Positions 41,613 through 50,499 are shown, counted from the stretch's first letter. The stretch: 64,000 nucleotides of DNA from Streptomyces caeruleatus (GCF_001514235.1 NZ_KQ948931.1:1-64000); one strand, 5' to 3'. Notes: generated by a model not told the origin, from the sequence alone. Program-made: numbers and translations.

Positions 41613-43748
41613 TTGACCCAGACCATCGCCCCCCGCGTCCGGCCCCGGGTGCTGCCCGGCGTCCGGACCCTGGTGCTGCCCGGCGTCCGGACCCTGGTGC
41701 TGCTGCTCCTGGCCGCCACCGGCCTCCTTCTCGCCGGTGCCGGGCCGGTCTCCGCGCACGCCGCGCTGACCGGCAGCGACCCCCAGCAGGGGGCGGTGGT
41801 CGACAAGGCGCCCACGCAGGTCTCCCTGACCTTCTCCGAGAAGGTCGCCCTGTCCGACGACTCCCTGCGCGTGCTCGACCCCAAGGGCAAGCGCATCGAC
41901 CGCGGCGACCCGGCCAACCTCAGCGGCACGACGTACGCCGTGAAACTCCACAGCGGCCTGCCCGACGGCACGTACACCGTCACCTACCAGGTGGTGTCCG
42001 AGGACAGCCACCCCGTCGCCGGCGCCTACACCTTCTCCATCGGAGCGCCATCCCAGACCACCGTCTCCGTCTCCGACCAGACCGCGGGCGGCGGGATCGT
42101 CGGCGTGCTCTACGGCTTCGGCCGCTACGTGTCGTACGCCGGCTTCCTCGTCATGGTCGGCGGCGCCGCCTTCGTGCTCGCCTGCTGGCAGCGTGGGTCG
42201 GGCGTACGGGCCCTGCAGCGGCTCGTCGTCTCCGGCTGGACGGCGCTGACCGCCGCCACGCTCGGGCTGCTGCTCCTGCGCGGGTCGTACACCGGCACCG
42301 GGAAGGTCGGGGACATCTTCGACCTGGAGCTGCTCGGGCAGGTCCTCCAGACCAAGACGGGTGCCGCGCTGGTGTCCCGGCTGCTGCTGCTCGCCGCGGC
42401 GGCCCTGTTCATCGCCGTGCTCTTCGGCGCGTACGACAAACGCGAGGACGACGAGAAGCGGGACCTCACCTTCGGGCTCGCCATCGGCGGGACCGTGGTC
42501 GCGGCGGGGCTCGCGGCCAGCTGGGCGATGTCCGAGCACGCCTCTACCGGGCTCCAGGCCGGCATCGCGATGCCGGTCGACGTCATCCACCTGCTGGCCG
42601 TCGCCGACTGGCTCGGCGGGCTCGCCGCACTTCTCGTCGCCCTCTACCGGGCACCCGCGGACACGCCGGTCAACGGGACCGCCGTACGACGGTTCTCGCG
42701 TCACGCCTTCGGCAGCGTGCTCGCGCTGATCGCCACCGGGATCTACCAGTCCTGGCGCCAGCTCGGCTCGTGGTCGGCGTTCACCGGCACGCGGTACGGA
42801 CAGCTGCTGCTGGTCAAGATCGGGCTCGTGGTGCTGCTGGTGGGGATCGCGTGGATCTCGCGTCGCTGGACGGGGCGGCTGGCCGAGCACGTGGACGGGG
42901 CGGTCGAGGACGAGGTAGTCGAGGGCGAGGCGGTCGAGGGCGAGACCGGGGAGGGCGAGGCGGTCGAGGGCGAGACCGGGGAGGGCGAGGCGGTCGAGGG
43001 CGACAAGGAGCACGCGGCTGCCCGGGGCGGTACCTCGAACTCCGCCACCGCCACCGCCTCCGCCTCATCAGCCACTTCCGTCTCCCCCTCCCCCTCCTCT
43101 TCCTCCTCCTCTTCCTCTTCCTCCTCCGCCGTCGGCGGCAAGAAGGGCGACGCGGCCAAGGGCGGTGGCTCGCAGCGCGCCGCCCAGCTCGCCCGGCAGC
43201 AGGCCGCGATCGACACGGCACGGCAGAAGCAGCGGCGCGACGCCGACCCGAACCGCTTCGGGCTGCGCCGTTCCGTGCTCGCCGAGGCCGGCGTAGCCGT
43301 CGTCCTGCTCGCCGTCACCACAATGCTGACGTCGACCGAACCGGGGCGTACGGAGGAGGAGGCCAAGGCCGCCACCGCCGCCTCGTCCGCCGAGGCGTCC
43401 TCGACCGGGGCACTGACCCTGGACATGTCCTTCGACACCGGTGGCCAGGACGGCAAGGGCGTCGTACGGATCGACCTCGATCCCGCACGCGTGGGCGGCA
43501 ACGAGATGCACGTCTACGTACAGCGGCCCAACGGCCGTGCCTTCGACATCCCCGAGGTGAAGGTGGCCTTCACCCTGGAGTCCCAGGACATCGGGCCGCT
43601 GCCCGTCGCCCCCGACCACATCTCCACCGGACACTGGTCGGCGAGCGGCGTGCAGATCCCCATGGCGGGCGAGTGGAAGATCGCCGTGACCGTGCGGACC
43701 TCCGACATCGACCAGACCACCGTCTCCAAGAACGCGCAGATCGGCTGA
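41613..43748 (+). CDS. CopC-CopD fusion copper transport protein with low-complexity insertion
   Basis: The 711-residue protein has a signal peptide ending before H-A-A-L-T-G-S-D-P (mature N-terminal His), a CopC domain (about 45-145), about eight membrane segments of CopD type (165-415), an acidic repeat region (430-470; E-A-V-E-G-E-T-G-E-G), a Ser/Thr tract (about 475-510), a further membrane helix (about 555-572) and a C-terminal extracytoplasmic YtkA-like domain. It likely imports or relays copper. Translation starts at TTG (41613) behind GGGAGAG. The acidic and Ser tracts are unusual and may vary in length. Confidence 0.9.
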   Translation: MTQTIAPRVRPRVLPGVRTLVLPGVRTLVLLLLAATGLLLAGAGPVSAHAALTGSDPQQGAVVDKAPTQVSLTFSEKVALSDDSLRVLDPKGKRIDRGDPANLSGTTYAVKLHSGLPDGTYTVTYQVVSEDSHPVAGAYTFSIGAPSQTTVSVSDQTAGGGIVGVLYGFGRYVSYAGFLVMVGGAAFVLACWQRGSGVRALQRLVVSGWTALTAATLGLLLLRGSYTGTGKVGDIFDLELLGQVLQTKTGAALVSRLLLLAAAALFIAVLFGAYDKREDDEKRDLTFGLAIGGTVVAAGLAASWAMSEHASTGLQAGIAMPVDVIHLLAVADWLGGLAALLVALYRAPADTPVNGTAVRRFSRHAFGSVLALIATGIYQSWRQLGSWSAFTGTRYGQLLLVKIGLVVLLVGIAWISRRWTGRLAEHVDGAVEDEVVEGEAVEGETGEGEAVEGETGEGEAVEGDKEHAAARGGTSNSATATASASSATSVSPSPSSSSSSSSSSSAVGGKKGDAAKGGGSQRAAQLARQQAAIDTARQKQRRDADPNRFGLRRSVLAEAGVAVVLLAVTTMLTSTEPGRTEEEAKAATAASSAEASSTGALTLDMSFDTGGQDGKGVVRIDLDPARVGGNEMHVYVQRPNGRAFDIPEVKVAFTLESQDIGPLPVAPDHISTGHWSASGVQIPMAGEWKIAVTVRTSDIDQTTVSKNAQIG

Positions 43749-43756
43749 ACCACACC

Positions 43757-45154
43757 ATGGCTGACCAGTCCATTCCGGAGGCCCGTACTCCCGCCACCGC
43801 CGAAACGGCACTTAATGACGGCGTTTCCGAAGGCGCCTCCTCCAGGGAGGACCTTTCGCGCAAGGAGAGCCTTTCGCGCACGGAGGTCCTGTCGCGCACG
43901 GAGGTCCTGTCGCGCACGGAGGTCCTGTCGCGCACGGAGGTCCTGTCGCGTCGGCGGCTACTCGGGACCGCGGGTGCGACCGGGCTGGTGCTCGGTGCGG
44001 CCGGCGCCGCCGTGGGATACGCCGCTCGGCCGGCCGAGGCGACGCCACTCACCTCGCTGGGCGCCGATCAGGTGATGTTTCACGGAAAACATCAGCCCGG
44101 CATCCTCCAGGGCCTCCAGGCACGCGGCCACGTCGTCGCCTTCGACCTGGCGGCGGGCGCGGGCCGCAAGGAGGCGGCCGCGCTGCTGCGCCGCTGGTCG
44201 GAGACGGCTCGGCGGCTGATGGCGGGCGAGGCGGCCCAGCAGGACGACACGGATGTCGCCCGGGACTCCGGGCCCTCGGCGCTGACGATCACCTTCGGTT
44301 TCGGGCACAGCTTCTTCGCACGGACGGGCCTGGAGAAGCAGCGTCCGGTCGCCCTGGACCCGCTGCCCGACTTCTCCTCCGACCAGCTCGACAAGGCACG
44401 CAGCAACGGCGACCTGTGGGTGCAGATCGGCGCGAACGACGCCCTCGTCGCCTTCCACGCCCTGCGCGCGATCCAGAAGGACGCGGGCAACGCCGCCAGG
44501 GTGCGGTGGCAGATGAACGGCTTCAACCGGTCGCCGGGCGCCACCTCGCACCCGATGACGGCGCGCAACCTGATGGGCCAGATGGACGGCACGCGCAATC
44601 CGAAGCCGACGGAGTCCGACTTCGACGCGCGGATCTTCGTGCCGGAGTCCGGCTCGAAGGACCCCGCGTGGATGGCGGGCGGCTCCTACGCCGTCGTACG
44701 CCGCATCCGCATGCTCCTCGACGACTGGGAGCAGCTCTCGGTCAAGGAGCAGGAGGACGTCATCGGCCGCCGCAAGTCCGACGGGGCACCGCTGTCCGGG
44801 GGCACCGAGACCACCGAGATGGACCTGGAGAAGACGGACAAGGCCGGGAACCTGGTCGTCCCCATCAACGCCCACGCGCGCATCACCCGGCCCGACCAGA
44901 ACGGCGGTGCGGCGATGCTGCGGCGCCCGTTCTCCTACCACGACGGCATCGACACGGACGGCGTCCCCGACGCCGGGCTCCTCTTCATCTGCTGGCAGGC
45001 CGACCCGCTGCGCGGCTTCGTCACGGTCCAGCGCAAGCTCGACCGGGGCGACGCGCTCTCGAAGTACATCCGCCATGAGGCGAGCGGCCTCTTCGCGGTG
45101 CCGGGCGGGGCGGCGGAGGGGGGGTACGTGGGGCAGGGGCTGCTGGAGGGGTGA
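43757..45154 (+). CDS. dtpA: Tat-exported dye-decolorising haem peroxidase DtpA
   Basis: The 465-residue protein has a Tat signal (L-S-R-R-R-L-L-G-T-A-G-A-T-G) preceded by tandem L-S-R-T-E-V repeats (about residues 32-62). The Dyp fold shows the GxxDG motif in G-Q-M-D-G-T-R-N-P, the probable haem ligand His in P-I-N-A-H-A-R-I, and the following R-P-D-Q-N-G-G. In S. lividans DtpA works with Sco and ECuC to mature the copper radical oxidase GlxA; the gene order here (sco, PCuAC, copCD, dtpA) matches that pathway. The ATG lies 8 bp after the copCD stop. Confidence 0.92.
   Translation: MADQSIPEARTPATAETALNDGVSEGASSREDLSRKESLSRTEVLSRTEVLSRTEVLSRTEVLSRRRLLGTAGATGLVLGAAGAAVGYAARPAEATPLTSLGADQVMFHGKHQPGILQGLQARGHVVAFDLAAGAGRKEAAALLRRWSETARRLMAGEAAQQDDTDVARDSGPSALTITFGFGHSFFARTGLEKQRPVALDPLPDFSSDQLDKARSNGDLWVQIGANDALVAFHALRAIQKDAGNAARVRWQMNGFNRSPGATSHPMTARNLMGQMDGTRNPKPTESDFDARIFVPESGSKDPAWMAGGSYAVVRRIRMLLDDWEQLSVKEQEDVIGRRKSDGAPLSGGTETTEMDLEKTDKAGNLVVPINAHARITRPDQNGGAAMLRRPFSYHDGIDTDGVPDAGLLFICWQADPLRGFVTVQRKLDRGDALSKYIRHEASGLFAVPGGAAEGGYVGQGLLEG
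43852..43954. repeat. 18-bp tandem repeat coding the Tat N-region of dtpA
   Basis: Units of CCTGTCGCGCACGGAGGT start at 43852, 43870, 43888, 43906 and 43924, with a partial copy at 43942 that runs into the twin-arginine codons. The last complete copies are identical. They encode L-S-R-T-E-V. Confidence 0.9.
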
Positions 45155-45272
45155 CGGTGACGGGAGGGTCGTACGGGTGGTGCACAGGCGTACGGCGGTG
45201 AGGTCGCTCTCGGGAGTGGTCCGCGGTCGAGAGGCGTGCGCCGCCCCGCGCAAGGCCCATTAGGGTGAGGTC

Positions 45273-46205
45273 ATGCCAGCGAGCTATGCCTATCTCGGCC
45301 CCGAAGGCACCTTCACCGAGGCCGCCCTGCGCACCCTCCCCGAGGCCGCGACCCGGGAACTGATCCCCTACGTGTCCGTGCAGTCCGCGCTGGACGCGGT
45401 CCGCGTCGGCGAGGCCGAGGCCGCGTTCGTGCCGATCGAGAACTCCGTCGAGGGCGGTATCACGACCACGCTCGACGAGCTGGTCGCGGGCGCGCCGTTG
45501 ATGATCTACCGCGAGGTGCTGCTGTCGATCACCTTCGCGCTGCTGGTCCGGCCGGGCACGAAGCTGTCGGACATCAAGACGGTCTCCGCGCACCCGGCCG
45601 CCCAGCCGCAGGTGCGCAACTGGCTCAAGAACAACCTTCCCGACGCGCACTGGGAGTCGGCCGCCTCGAACGCGGACGCCGCCCGTCTGGTCCAGGAGGG
45701 CCAGTACGACGCGGCCTTCGCGGGCGAGTTCGCCGCCGCGCTGTACGGCCTGGAGGCCCTGGAGACGGGGATCCACGACGCGGAGAACGCCCAGACGCGG
45801 TTCGTGCTGGTGGGCAGGCCGGCCCGGCCCGCGGCGCCGACCGGCGCGGACAAGACGTCGGTCGTGCTGTGGCAGCGCGACGACCACCCCGGTGGGCTGC
45901 GCGACCTCCTGGGTGAGTTCGCCACGCGTGGCATCAACCTGATGCTGCTCCAGTCCCGGCCGACCGGCGCGGGCATCGGCAACTACTGCTTCTGCATCGA
46001 TGCCGAGGGTCATATCTCCGACCGCCGGGTGGCCGAGGCGCTGATGGGCCTCAAGCGGATCTGCCTGGAGGTGCGCTTCCTGGGCTCGTATCCGCGTGCG
46101 GGCATCAAGCCTGGGGATGTGGAGCGGCCGCGCCTCGGGACGTCGGACGATGAGTTCGTGTCGGCGGCGGACTGGGTGGCCCGGTGCCAGGACGGGCGGT
46201 TCTGA
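45273..46205 (+). CDS. pheA: Prephenate dehydratase
   Basis: The 310-residue protein has the dehydratase domain (1-185; Y-A-Y-L-G-P-E-G-T-F-T-E-A-A at the start, P-I-E-N-S-V-E-G-G-I, and the catalytic T-R-F in N-A-Q-T-R-F-V-L-V) and a C-terminal ACT domain (about 198-280; P-G-G-L-R-D-L-L-G-E-F, L-L-Q-S-R-P) that senses phenylalanine. It converts prephenate to phenylpyruvate. There is no fused chorismate mutase. The ATG has GGTGAGG upstream. The 118-bp gap to dtpA suggests its own promoter. Confidence 0.95.
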   Translation: MPASYAYLGPEGTFTEAALRTLPEAATRELIPYVSVQSALDAVRVGEAEAAFVPIENSVEGGITTTLDELVAGAPLMIYREVLLSITFALLVRPGTKLSDIKTVSAHPAAQPQVRNWLKNNLPDAHWESAASNADAARLVQEGQYDAAFAGEFAAALYGLEALETGIHDAENAQTRFVLVGRPARPAAPTGADKTSVVLWQRDDHPGGLRDLLGEFATRGINLMLLQSRPTGAGIGNYCFCIDAEGHISDRRVAEALMGLKRICLEVRFLGSYPRAGIKPGDVERPRLGTSDDEFVSAADWVARCQDGRF

Positions 46206-46345
46206 GCAGGCCGTGACAGGCGGTCCCGGGCGGTTCTGAGCAGGCCGTGACAGGCGGTCCCGGGCGGTTCCGAGCAGGCCGTCACAGGCGGTCCCGGGCG
46301 GTTCCGACAGGCGGTCGCAGGCGGCTCTGACAGGCGGTGCCGGGC
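46204..46345. repeat. 34-bp tandem repeat downstream of pheA
   Basis: Units starting GAGCAGGCCGTGACAGGCGG begin at 46204, 46238 and 46272, followed by degenerate pieces to 46345. They contain the core ACAGGCGGTCCCG, also present in the 31-bp array at 49020. They begin at the pheA stop codon. Confidence 0.85.
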
Positions 46346-46412
46346 GGCTCCGAGGAGCGCCTGGGGCCGGGTTCGGCACGTCGTCGCGGCCGGTACTACC
46401 AGCTGATTGTCG

Positions 46413-46434
46413 TTATCCACAGAAGTTATCCACA
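46413..46434. promoter_or_regulatory. Two perfect DnaA boxes (TTATCCACA)
   Basis: TTATCCACA occurs at 46413-46421 and 46426-46434, 13 bp apart in the same orientation. The 711-bp gap between pheA and serS (46206-46917) contains no gene. Its right part carries more boxes and presumably the serS promoter; a TTGACA-like element is at 46814-46819. Confidence 0.7.
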
Positions 46435-46685
46435 GGTACTCATCTCGACCTGGGGACAAGTCGACAAGCATGGGTGAGTCTGTCGACAAATCAGCCCCTG
46501 GGACGCCCCTGCATCCACCGCCACGCAAGTCACCCTTCGTCCACTCTTTTCCTTTGAGCAATCCTTTGAGGCGACCGCTTTCCACTCGAACGTGGGGATG
46601 AGGCAGGTTTGCCCTGGGAATCCTCGACTCGCTCGGCACGTTACGGAGTGATCAATTCCGAAGTCCACAGTCCATCCACACACCC

Positions 46686-46725
46686 TGTGGATAACTCTTC
46701 GGAGGCTGGGGATCCCTGTGGACAA
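46686..46725. promoter_or_regulatory. Two further DnaA boxes, opposite orientation
   Basis: TGTGGATAA (46686-46694) is a perfect box on the opposite strand and TGTGGACAA (46717-46725) a one-mismatch box. Additional TCCACA fragments lie at about 46664-46682. Confidence 0.6.
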
Positions 46726-46917
46726 CCGAAGCCCAAGTCCCGTTCCCCGCAAGGGAATCGAGTCAACCGGCCGCCTCATGCCTGCCCCGTTCCAGGGAGT
46801 GAGACGCCCTTTATTGACACGATTGGCAATTCACCCACGACGGAACGTAAGCCATGTAAGCCGCAGCTCGGAATAGTGAGTCGTTGGCTGTCACCCTGCC
46901 CCGGTAGCCTTGAGCGC

Positions 46918-48195
46918 GTGATTGACCTTCGCCTGCTTCGTGAGGACCCCGACCGAGTGCGCGCCTCGCAGCGCGCCCGTGGAGAGGACGTCGCGCTCGT
47001 CGACTCCCTCCTGTCTGCCGACGAGCGGCGCAGGTCGTCCGGCGTCCGCTTCGACGAGCTGCGTTCCGAGCAGAAGTCGCTCGGCAAGCTCATCCCCAAG
47101 GCCTCCCCCGAGGAGCGCGCGGAGCTCCTGCAGAAGGCGGAGCAGCTCAAGGCCGACGTCAAGGCCGCCGAGGCCGCGCAGAACGACGCCGACGACGAGA
47201 CCAAGCGCCTCGCGCTGCAGCTCGGCAACCTCGTCCACCCCGACGTCCCGGTCGGCGGCGAGGAGGACTTCGTCGTCCTGGAGACGCACGGCACCATCCG
47301 CGACTTCGGCGCCGAGGGCTTCGAGCCCAAGGACCACCTGGAGCTCGGCGAGGCGCTGGGCGCGATCGACGTCGAGCGCGGCGCCAAGGTGTCCGGCTCC
47401 CGCTTCTACTACCTCACCGGCGTCGGCGCCCTGCTGGAGCTGGCGCTGGTCAACGCCGCCATCGCCCAGGCCACCGAGGCCGGCTTCACCCCGATGCTGA
47501 CCCCCGCGCTGGTCCGCCCGCGCGCCATGGAGGGCACCGGCTTCCTCGGCCAGGCCGCGGAGAACGTCTACCACCTGGAGAAGGACGACTACTACCTGGT
47601 CGGCACCTCCGAGGTCCCGCTCGCCGCGTACCACATGGACGAGATCGTCGACGCCGACAAGCTGCCGCTGCGCTACGCCGGCTTCTCGCCGTGCTTCCGC
47701 CGCGAGGCCGGCACCTACGGCAAGGACACCCGCGGCATCTTCCGCGTGCACCAGTTCGACAAGGTCGAGATGTTCTCGTACGTCGCCCCCGAGGACGCGG
47801 AGAACGAGCACAAGCGGCTCCTGGAGTGGGAGAAGCAGTGGCTCACCGGCCTGGAGCTGCCCTTCCAGGTCATCGACGTGGCCTCGGGCGACCTGGGCGC
47901 GTCGGCCTCCCGTAAGTTCGACTGCGAGGCGTGGATCCCGACCCAGGGCAAGTACCGCGAGCTGACCTCGGCCTCCAACTGCGACGGCTTCCAGGCGCGC
48001 CGGCTGTCCGTGCGCATGCGCGACGGCAAGAAGGTGCAGCCGCTCGCGACGCTCAACGGCACGCTGTGCGCCGTACCGCGCACGATCGTGGCGATCCTGG
48101 AGAACCACCAGCAGGCCGACGGCTCCGTCCGGGTGCCCGAGGTGCTGCGTCCGTATCTGGGCGGCCGAGAGGTCCTGGAGCCGGTCGCCAAGTGA
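46918..48195 (+). CDS. serS: Seryl-tRNA synthetase
   Basis: The 425-residue class II synthetase has the N-terminal coiled-coil arm that grips the tRNA-Ser variable arm (about 30-100), motif 2 (F-R-R-E-A-G-T-Y-G-K-D-T-R-G-I-F-R-V-H-Q-F) and motif 3 (N-G-T-L-C-A-V-P-R-T). It charges tRNA-Ser, of which three genes lie in this window. The GTG at 46918 gives the canonical start I-D-L-R-L-L-R-E-D-P. Its stop overlaps the next gene (GTGA). I saw no T-box-like leader. Confidence 0.97.
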   Translation: MIDLRLLREDPDRVRASQRARGEDVALVDSLLSADERRRSSGVRFDELRSEQKSLGKLIPKASPEERAELLQKAEQLKADVKAAEAAQNDADDETKRLALQLGNLVHPDVPVGGEEDFVVLETHGTIRDFGAEGFEPKDHLELGEALGAIDVERGAKVSGSRFYYLTGVGALLELALVNAAIAQATEAGFTPMLTPALVRPRAMEGTGFLGQAAENVYHLEKDDYYLVGTSEVPLAAYHMDEIVDADKLPLRYAGFSPCFRREAGTYGKDTRGIFRVHQFDKVEMFSYVAPEDAENEHKRLLEWEKQWLTGLELPFQVIDVASGDLGASASRKFDCEAWIPTQGKYRELTSASNCDGFQARRLSVRMRDGKKVQPLATLNGTLCAVPRTIVAILENHQQADGSVRVPEVLRPYLGGREVLEPVAK

Positions 48196-49004
48196 ACTCT
48201 GCCTCGCCCGTCGCCGGGTTCCCGTACAAGCTGATCGCGACCGACCTCGACGGAACGCTCCTGCGCTCCGACGAGTCGGTCTCCCGGCGCACCCGGGACG
48301 CCCTCGCCGCGGCGGGCGCGGCGCACATCGTCGTCACGGGCCGGGCGGTCCCCTGGACCCGCCCCATCCTCGACGACCTCGGCTACGAGGGCCTCGCCGT
48401 GTGCGGTCAGGGCGCCCAGGTGTACCACGCCGGGGAGCGGCGCCTGCTGACGTCGGTGACCCTGGACCGGCAGCTGGCGGGCGTGGCCCTGGCCAAGATC
48501 GAGGCGGAGGTCGGTCCGCTGTTCCTAGCGGCGAGCCGCGACGGCCTGGCCGGTGACATCCTGGTCGGCCCCGGCTACGCGGTGACGGGCCACCTTCCGT
48601 CGGTCCCCTTCACGGACGCGTCCGATCTGTGGAGCGCCCCGCTGAACAAGATCTACATACAGCACCCGAAGCTCTCGGACGACGAACTGGCCGAGGCCGC
48701 CCGCCAGGCCGCGGGCGGCTTCGTCACCGTGGTGATGGCCGGCGAGGGCGTTGTCGAACTGCTGCCCCTGGGCCTCTCCAAGGCCACAGGCCTGTCACTG
48801 GCCGCCCGCCGCCTCGGCCTCAAGGCCGCGGACACGATCGCCTTCGGCGACATGCCGAACGACATCCCGATGTTCGCCTGGTCCGGCCACAGCGTGGCCA
48901 TGGCCAACGCCCACCCGGAACTGAAGGCCGTGTCGGACGAGGTGACGTCCTCCAATGAGGAGGACGGGATCGCGGTGGTGGTGGAGCGGTTGCTGGAGAT
49001 CTAG
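48192..49004 (+). CDS. HAD-superfamily Cof-type phosphatase
   Basis: The 270-residue protein carries HAD motif I A-T-D-L-D-G-T-L-L (about 16-24), motif II I-V-V-T-G-R, Lys in G-L-S-K-A-T-G and motif III/IV G-D-M-P-N-D-I-P-M. Cof-type enzymes with this IIB cap dephosphorylate sugar phosphates or cofactors such as FMN or PLP. It is translationally coupled to serS (GTGA overlap), a common pairing in Streptomyces, but no functional link is known. A paralogue is at 59891. Confidence 0.9.
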   Translation: MNSASPVAGFPYKLIATDLDGTLLRSDESVSRRTRDALAAAGAAHIVVTGRAVPWTRPILDDLGYEGLAVCGQGAQVYHAGERRLLTSVTLDRQLAGVALAKIEAEVGPLFLAASRDGLAGDILVGPGYAVTGHLPSVPFTDASDLWSAPLNKIYIQHPKLSDDELAEAARQAAGGFVTVVMAGEGVVELLPLGLSKATGLSLAARRLGLKAADTIAFGDMPNDIPMFAWSGHSVAMANAHPELKAVSDEVTSSNEEDGIAVVVERLLEI

Positions 49005-49019
49005 GGCACGGGCGGCGGG

Positions 49020-49267
49020 GGAACAGGCGGCCCCGTACGCGAGTGGCGGGGGAACAGGCGGTCCCGAACGCGGATGGCGGGGGAACAGGCGGTCCCGAAC
49101 GCGGATGGCGGGGGAACAGGCGGTCCCGAACGCGGATGGCGGGGGAACAGGCGGTCCCGAACGCGGATGGCGGGGGAACAGGCGGTCCCGAACGCGGATG
49201 GCGGGGGAACAGGCGGTCCCGAACGCGGATGGCGGGGGAACGGGCGGTCCCGAACGCGGATGGCTTA
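49020..49267. repeat. 31-bp tandem repeat, eight copies
   Basis: Units start at 49020, 49051, 49082, 49113, 49144, 49175, 49206 and 49237, each close to GGAACAGGCGGTCCCGAACG followed by CGGATGGCGGG. The middle copies are identical. The array begins 15 bp after the HAD gene stop. Since 31 is not a multiple of three it stays open in all frames, but I do not believe it is coding. Confidence 0.92.
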
Positions 49268-49736
49268 AGGGCAGCGGGTTTCGGCAGCGCTTGGCTCAGG
49301 TCAGCCGGGACTCAGCCGCGTGCGAGGCTGAGGACAAGCGGCCACCGGCGCGTGGCTCAGGCCAGTGGGCCTCGGCAACGCGTGGCGGAGACCGACGGAG
49401 TCCCCACCGCGCACGGCTGACCAACAGGAAAGGCCCAGGCACGCGCAGCCCAAGGCAGCGGGTTCCGGCAGCACCTGGCTGAGGTCACCCGCGCCCCCGG
49501 CCGCGTGCGCGGCTGAGAAGGGCCAGTCCCGGACGCCCACGGAAACGACGCCGTCGGAAACCGCGGGCATGCGTGCCGCCCCGGGCGGTACGGGTGGGCG
49601 CGGGCGGTGACCCGAACGCCGGGCTGGGCGGCCGACCTCTCAGCCGCAACGCCGGGCGCCGGGCGCCGGGCGCCGGGCGCCGACTTAAGGCACCCCAACC
49701 CCTGCACCACGGCCCAGCCCCAGTGGCAACGTCTCG
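49268..49736. other. Low-complexity intergenic region with degenerate repeats
   Basis: Two diverged copies of a roughly 65-bp segment (about 49266-49331 and 49450-49517; both contain GCAGCGGGTT and end near GCGGCTGAG or GAGGCTGAG) are followed by a 7-bp GCCGGGC array at 49651-49678. I see no convincing gene. Confidence 0.6.
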
Positions 49737-49821
<85 letters not shown>

Positions 49822-50143
49822 GGGTGGGCGACCCACGCGAGAGCGACATCGCGTGCTCGAAGCGGCCGCCCCGGGCAGCTCCCCGTGCGGTACGGACTCT
49901 ACGGAGGGGTAGCGATTACTCCGGAGTCCGCCGCCGGCTGCCCTGTCGGGAGCTCGACGTACTGCCGTGCATGGACATCGTCGCGCTCCTCTCCCAGAAC
50001 GTGGCGCCGAACTCGTCGTCCGGCGGTGTGGACACAACCACTGTGCCTGTACGCCGAGTTGGGTGCCACTGATTTAAGGGCCGAGGACAGGCGCCGCACG
50101 CCCCTCCGTACGCCGCCTCCGAACACTCCGCCCCGAACCGCCC
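49822..50143. other. Intergenic region without a gene
   Basis: This stretch lies between the 5' end of tRNA-Ser and the 3' end of the next minus-strand gene. It should hold the tRNA promoter. A short palindrome ACTCCGGAGT is at 49918-49927. I see nothing else supportable. Confidence 0.45.
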
Positions 50144-50386
50144 TTACCGGCGGCGCCACTTGCGTCGGCGGCCCTTGCTGAAGAACCATCCGGCAGGCGG
50201 TTCGTCGGAGCGCCACGGCTGCGGCTCGGGATCCTCACGGCGCCAGCGCGCGGCCAGCATGCGGGCGCGGGCGGATGGCTCGGCGGTCTCGGCCGCGCGT
50301 ATGAAGTCGTCGTCCAGGACCAGGTTGCTCCAGGTGTCGTCCCCGGACTGTTCGCGATCCTCGTGCTGCGCCATGCCGCCTGCCAT
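50144..50386 (-). CDS. Small conserved hypothetical protein
   Basis: The 80-residue protein is hydrophilic: E-D-R-E-Q-S-G-D-D-T-W-S-N-L-V-L-D-D-D-F-I-R-A-A, a helical A-R-M-L-A-A-R-W-R-R segment, and a basic, aromatic end W-F-F-S-K-G-R-R-R-K-W-R-R-R. It has no membrane segment. I recognise the general look of a small Streptomyces family but no function. The ATG follows a GGAGGA site at ideal spacing, which decides the start. Confidence 0.75.
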   Translation of the reverse strand: MAGGMAQHEDREQSGDDTWSNLVLDDDFIRAAETAEPSARARMLAARWRREDPEPQPWRSDEPPAGWFFSKGRRRKWRRR

Positions 50387-50499
50387 CGCCGTCCTCCAGT
50401 TCGTACCGTGCGCCCCCCTTTGCCAGTGTGCCCGGGCAGGGATGAAGCCCCCGTCAAGAGCGGGCCCGGTCAAGGGCCCGGCTCTTTATCTCCTGACTC

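Noticed and set aside
44077..44090. parS-like sequence GTTTCACGGAAAAC inside dtpA
   Set aside because: It has two mismatches to the parS core and encodes the M-F-H-G-K-H segment at the start of the mature peroxidase, so coding constraint explains it.
46770..46917. T-box leader in front of serS
   Set aside because: I found no specifier loop or T-box consensus, and actinobacterial T-boxes are mainly on ileS.
49020..49482. Long open frames of G-G-T-G-G-P-E-R-G-W-R-G-N type peptides
   Set aside because: They arise from the 31-bp array, which is open in all frames because of its composition. There is no ribosome site or domain.
50458..50484. GGGCCC-rich hairpin as terminator of the ABC operon
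   Set aside because: The arms pair only with a bulge and the T-rich side faces the plus strand, whereas the operon is on the minus strand.
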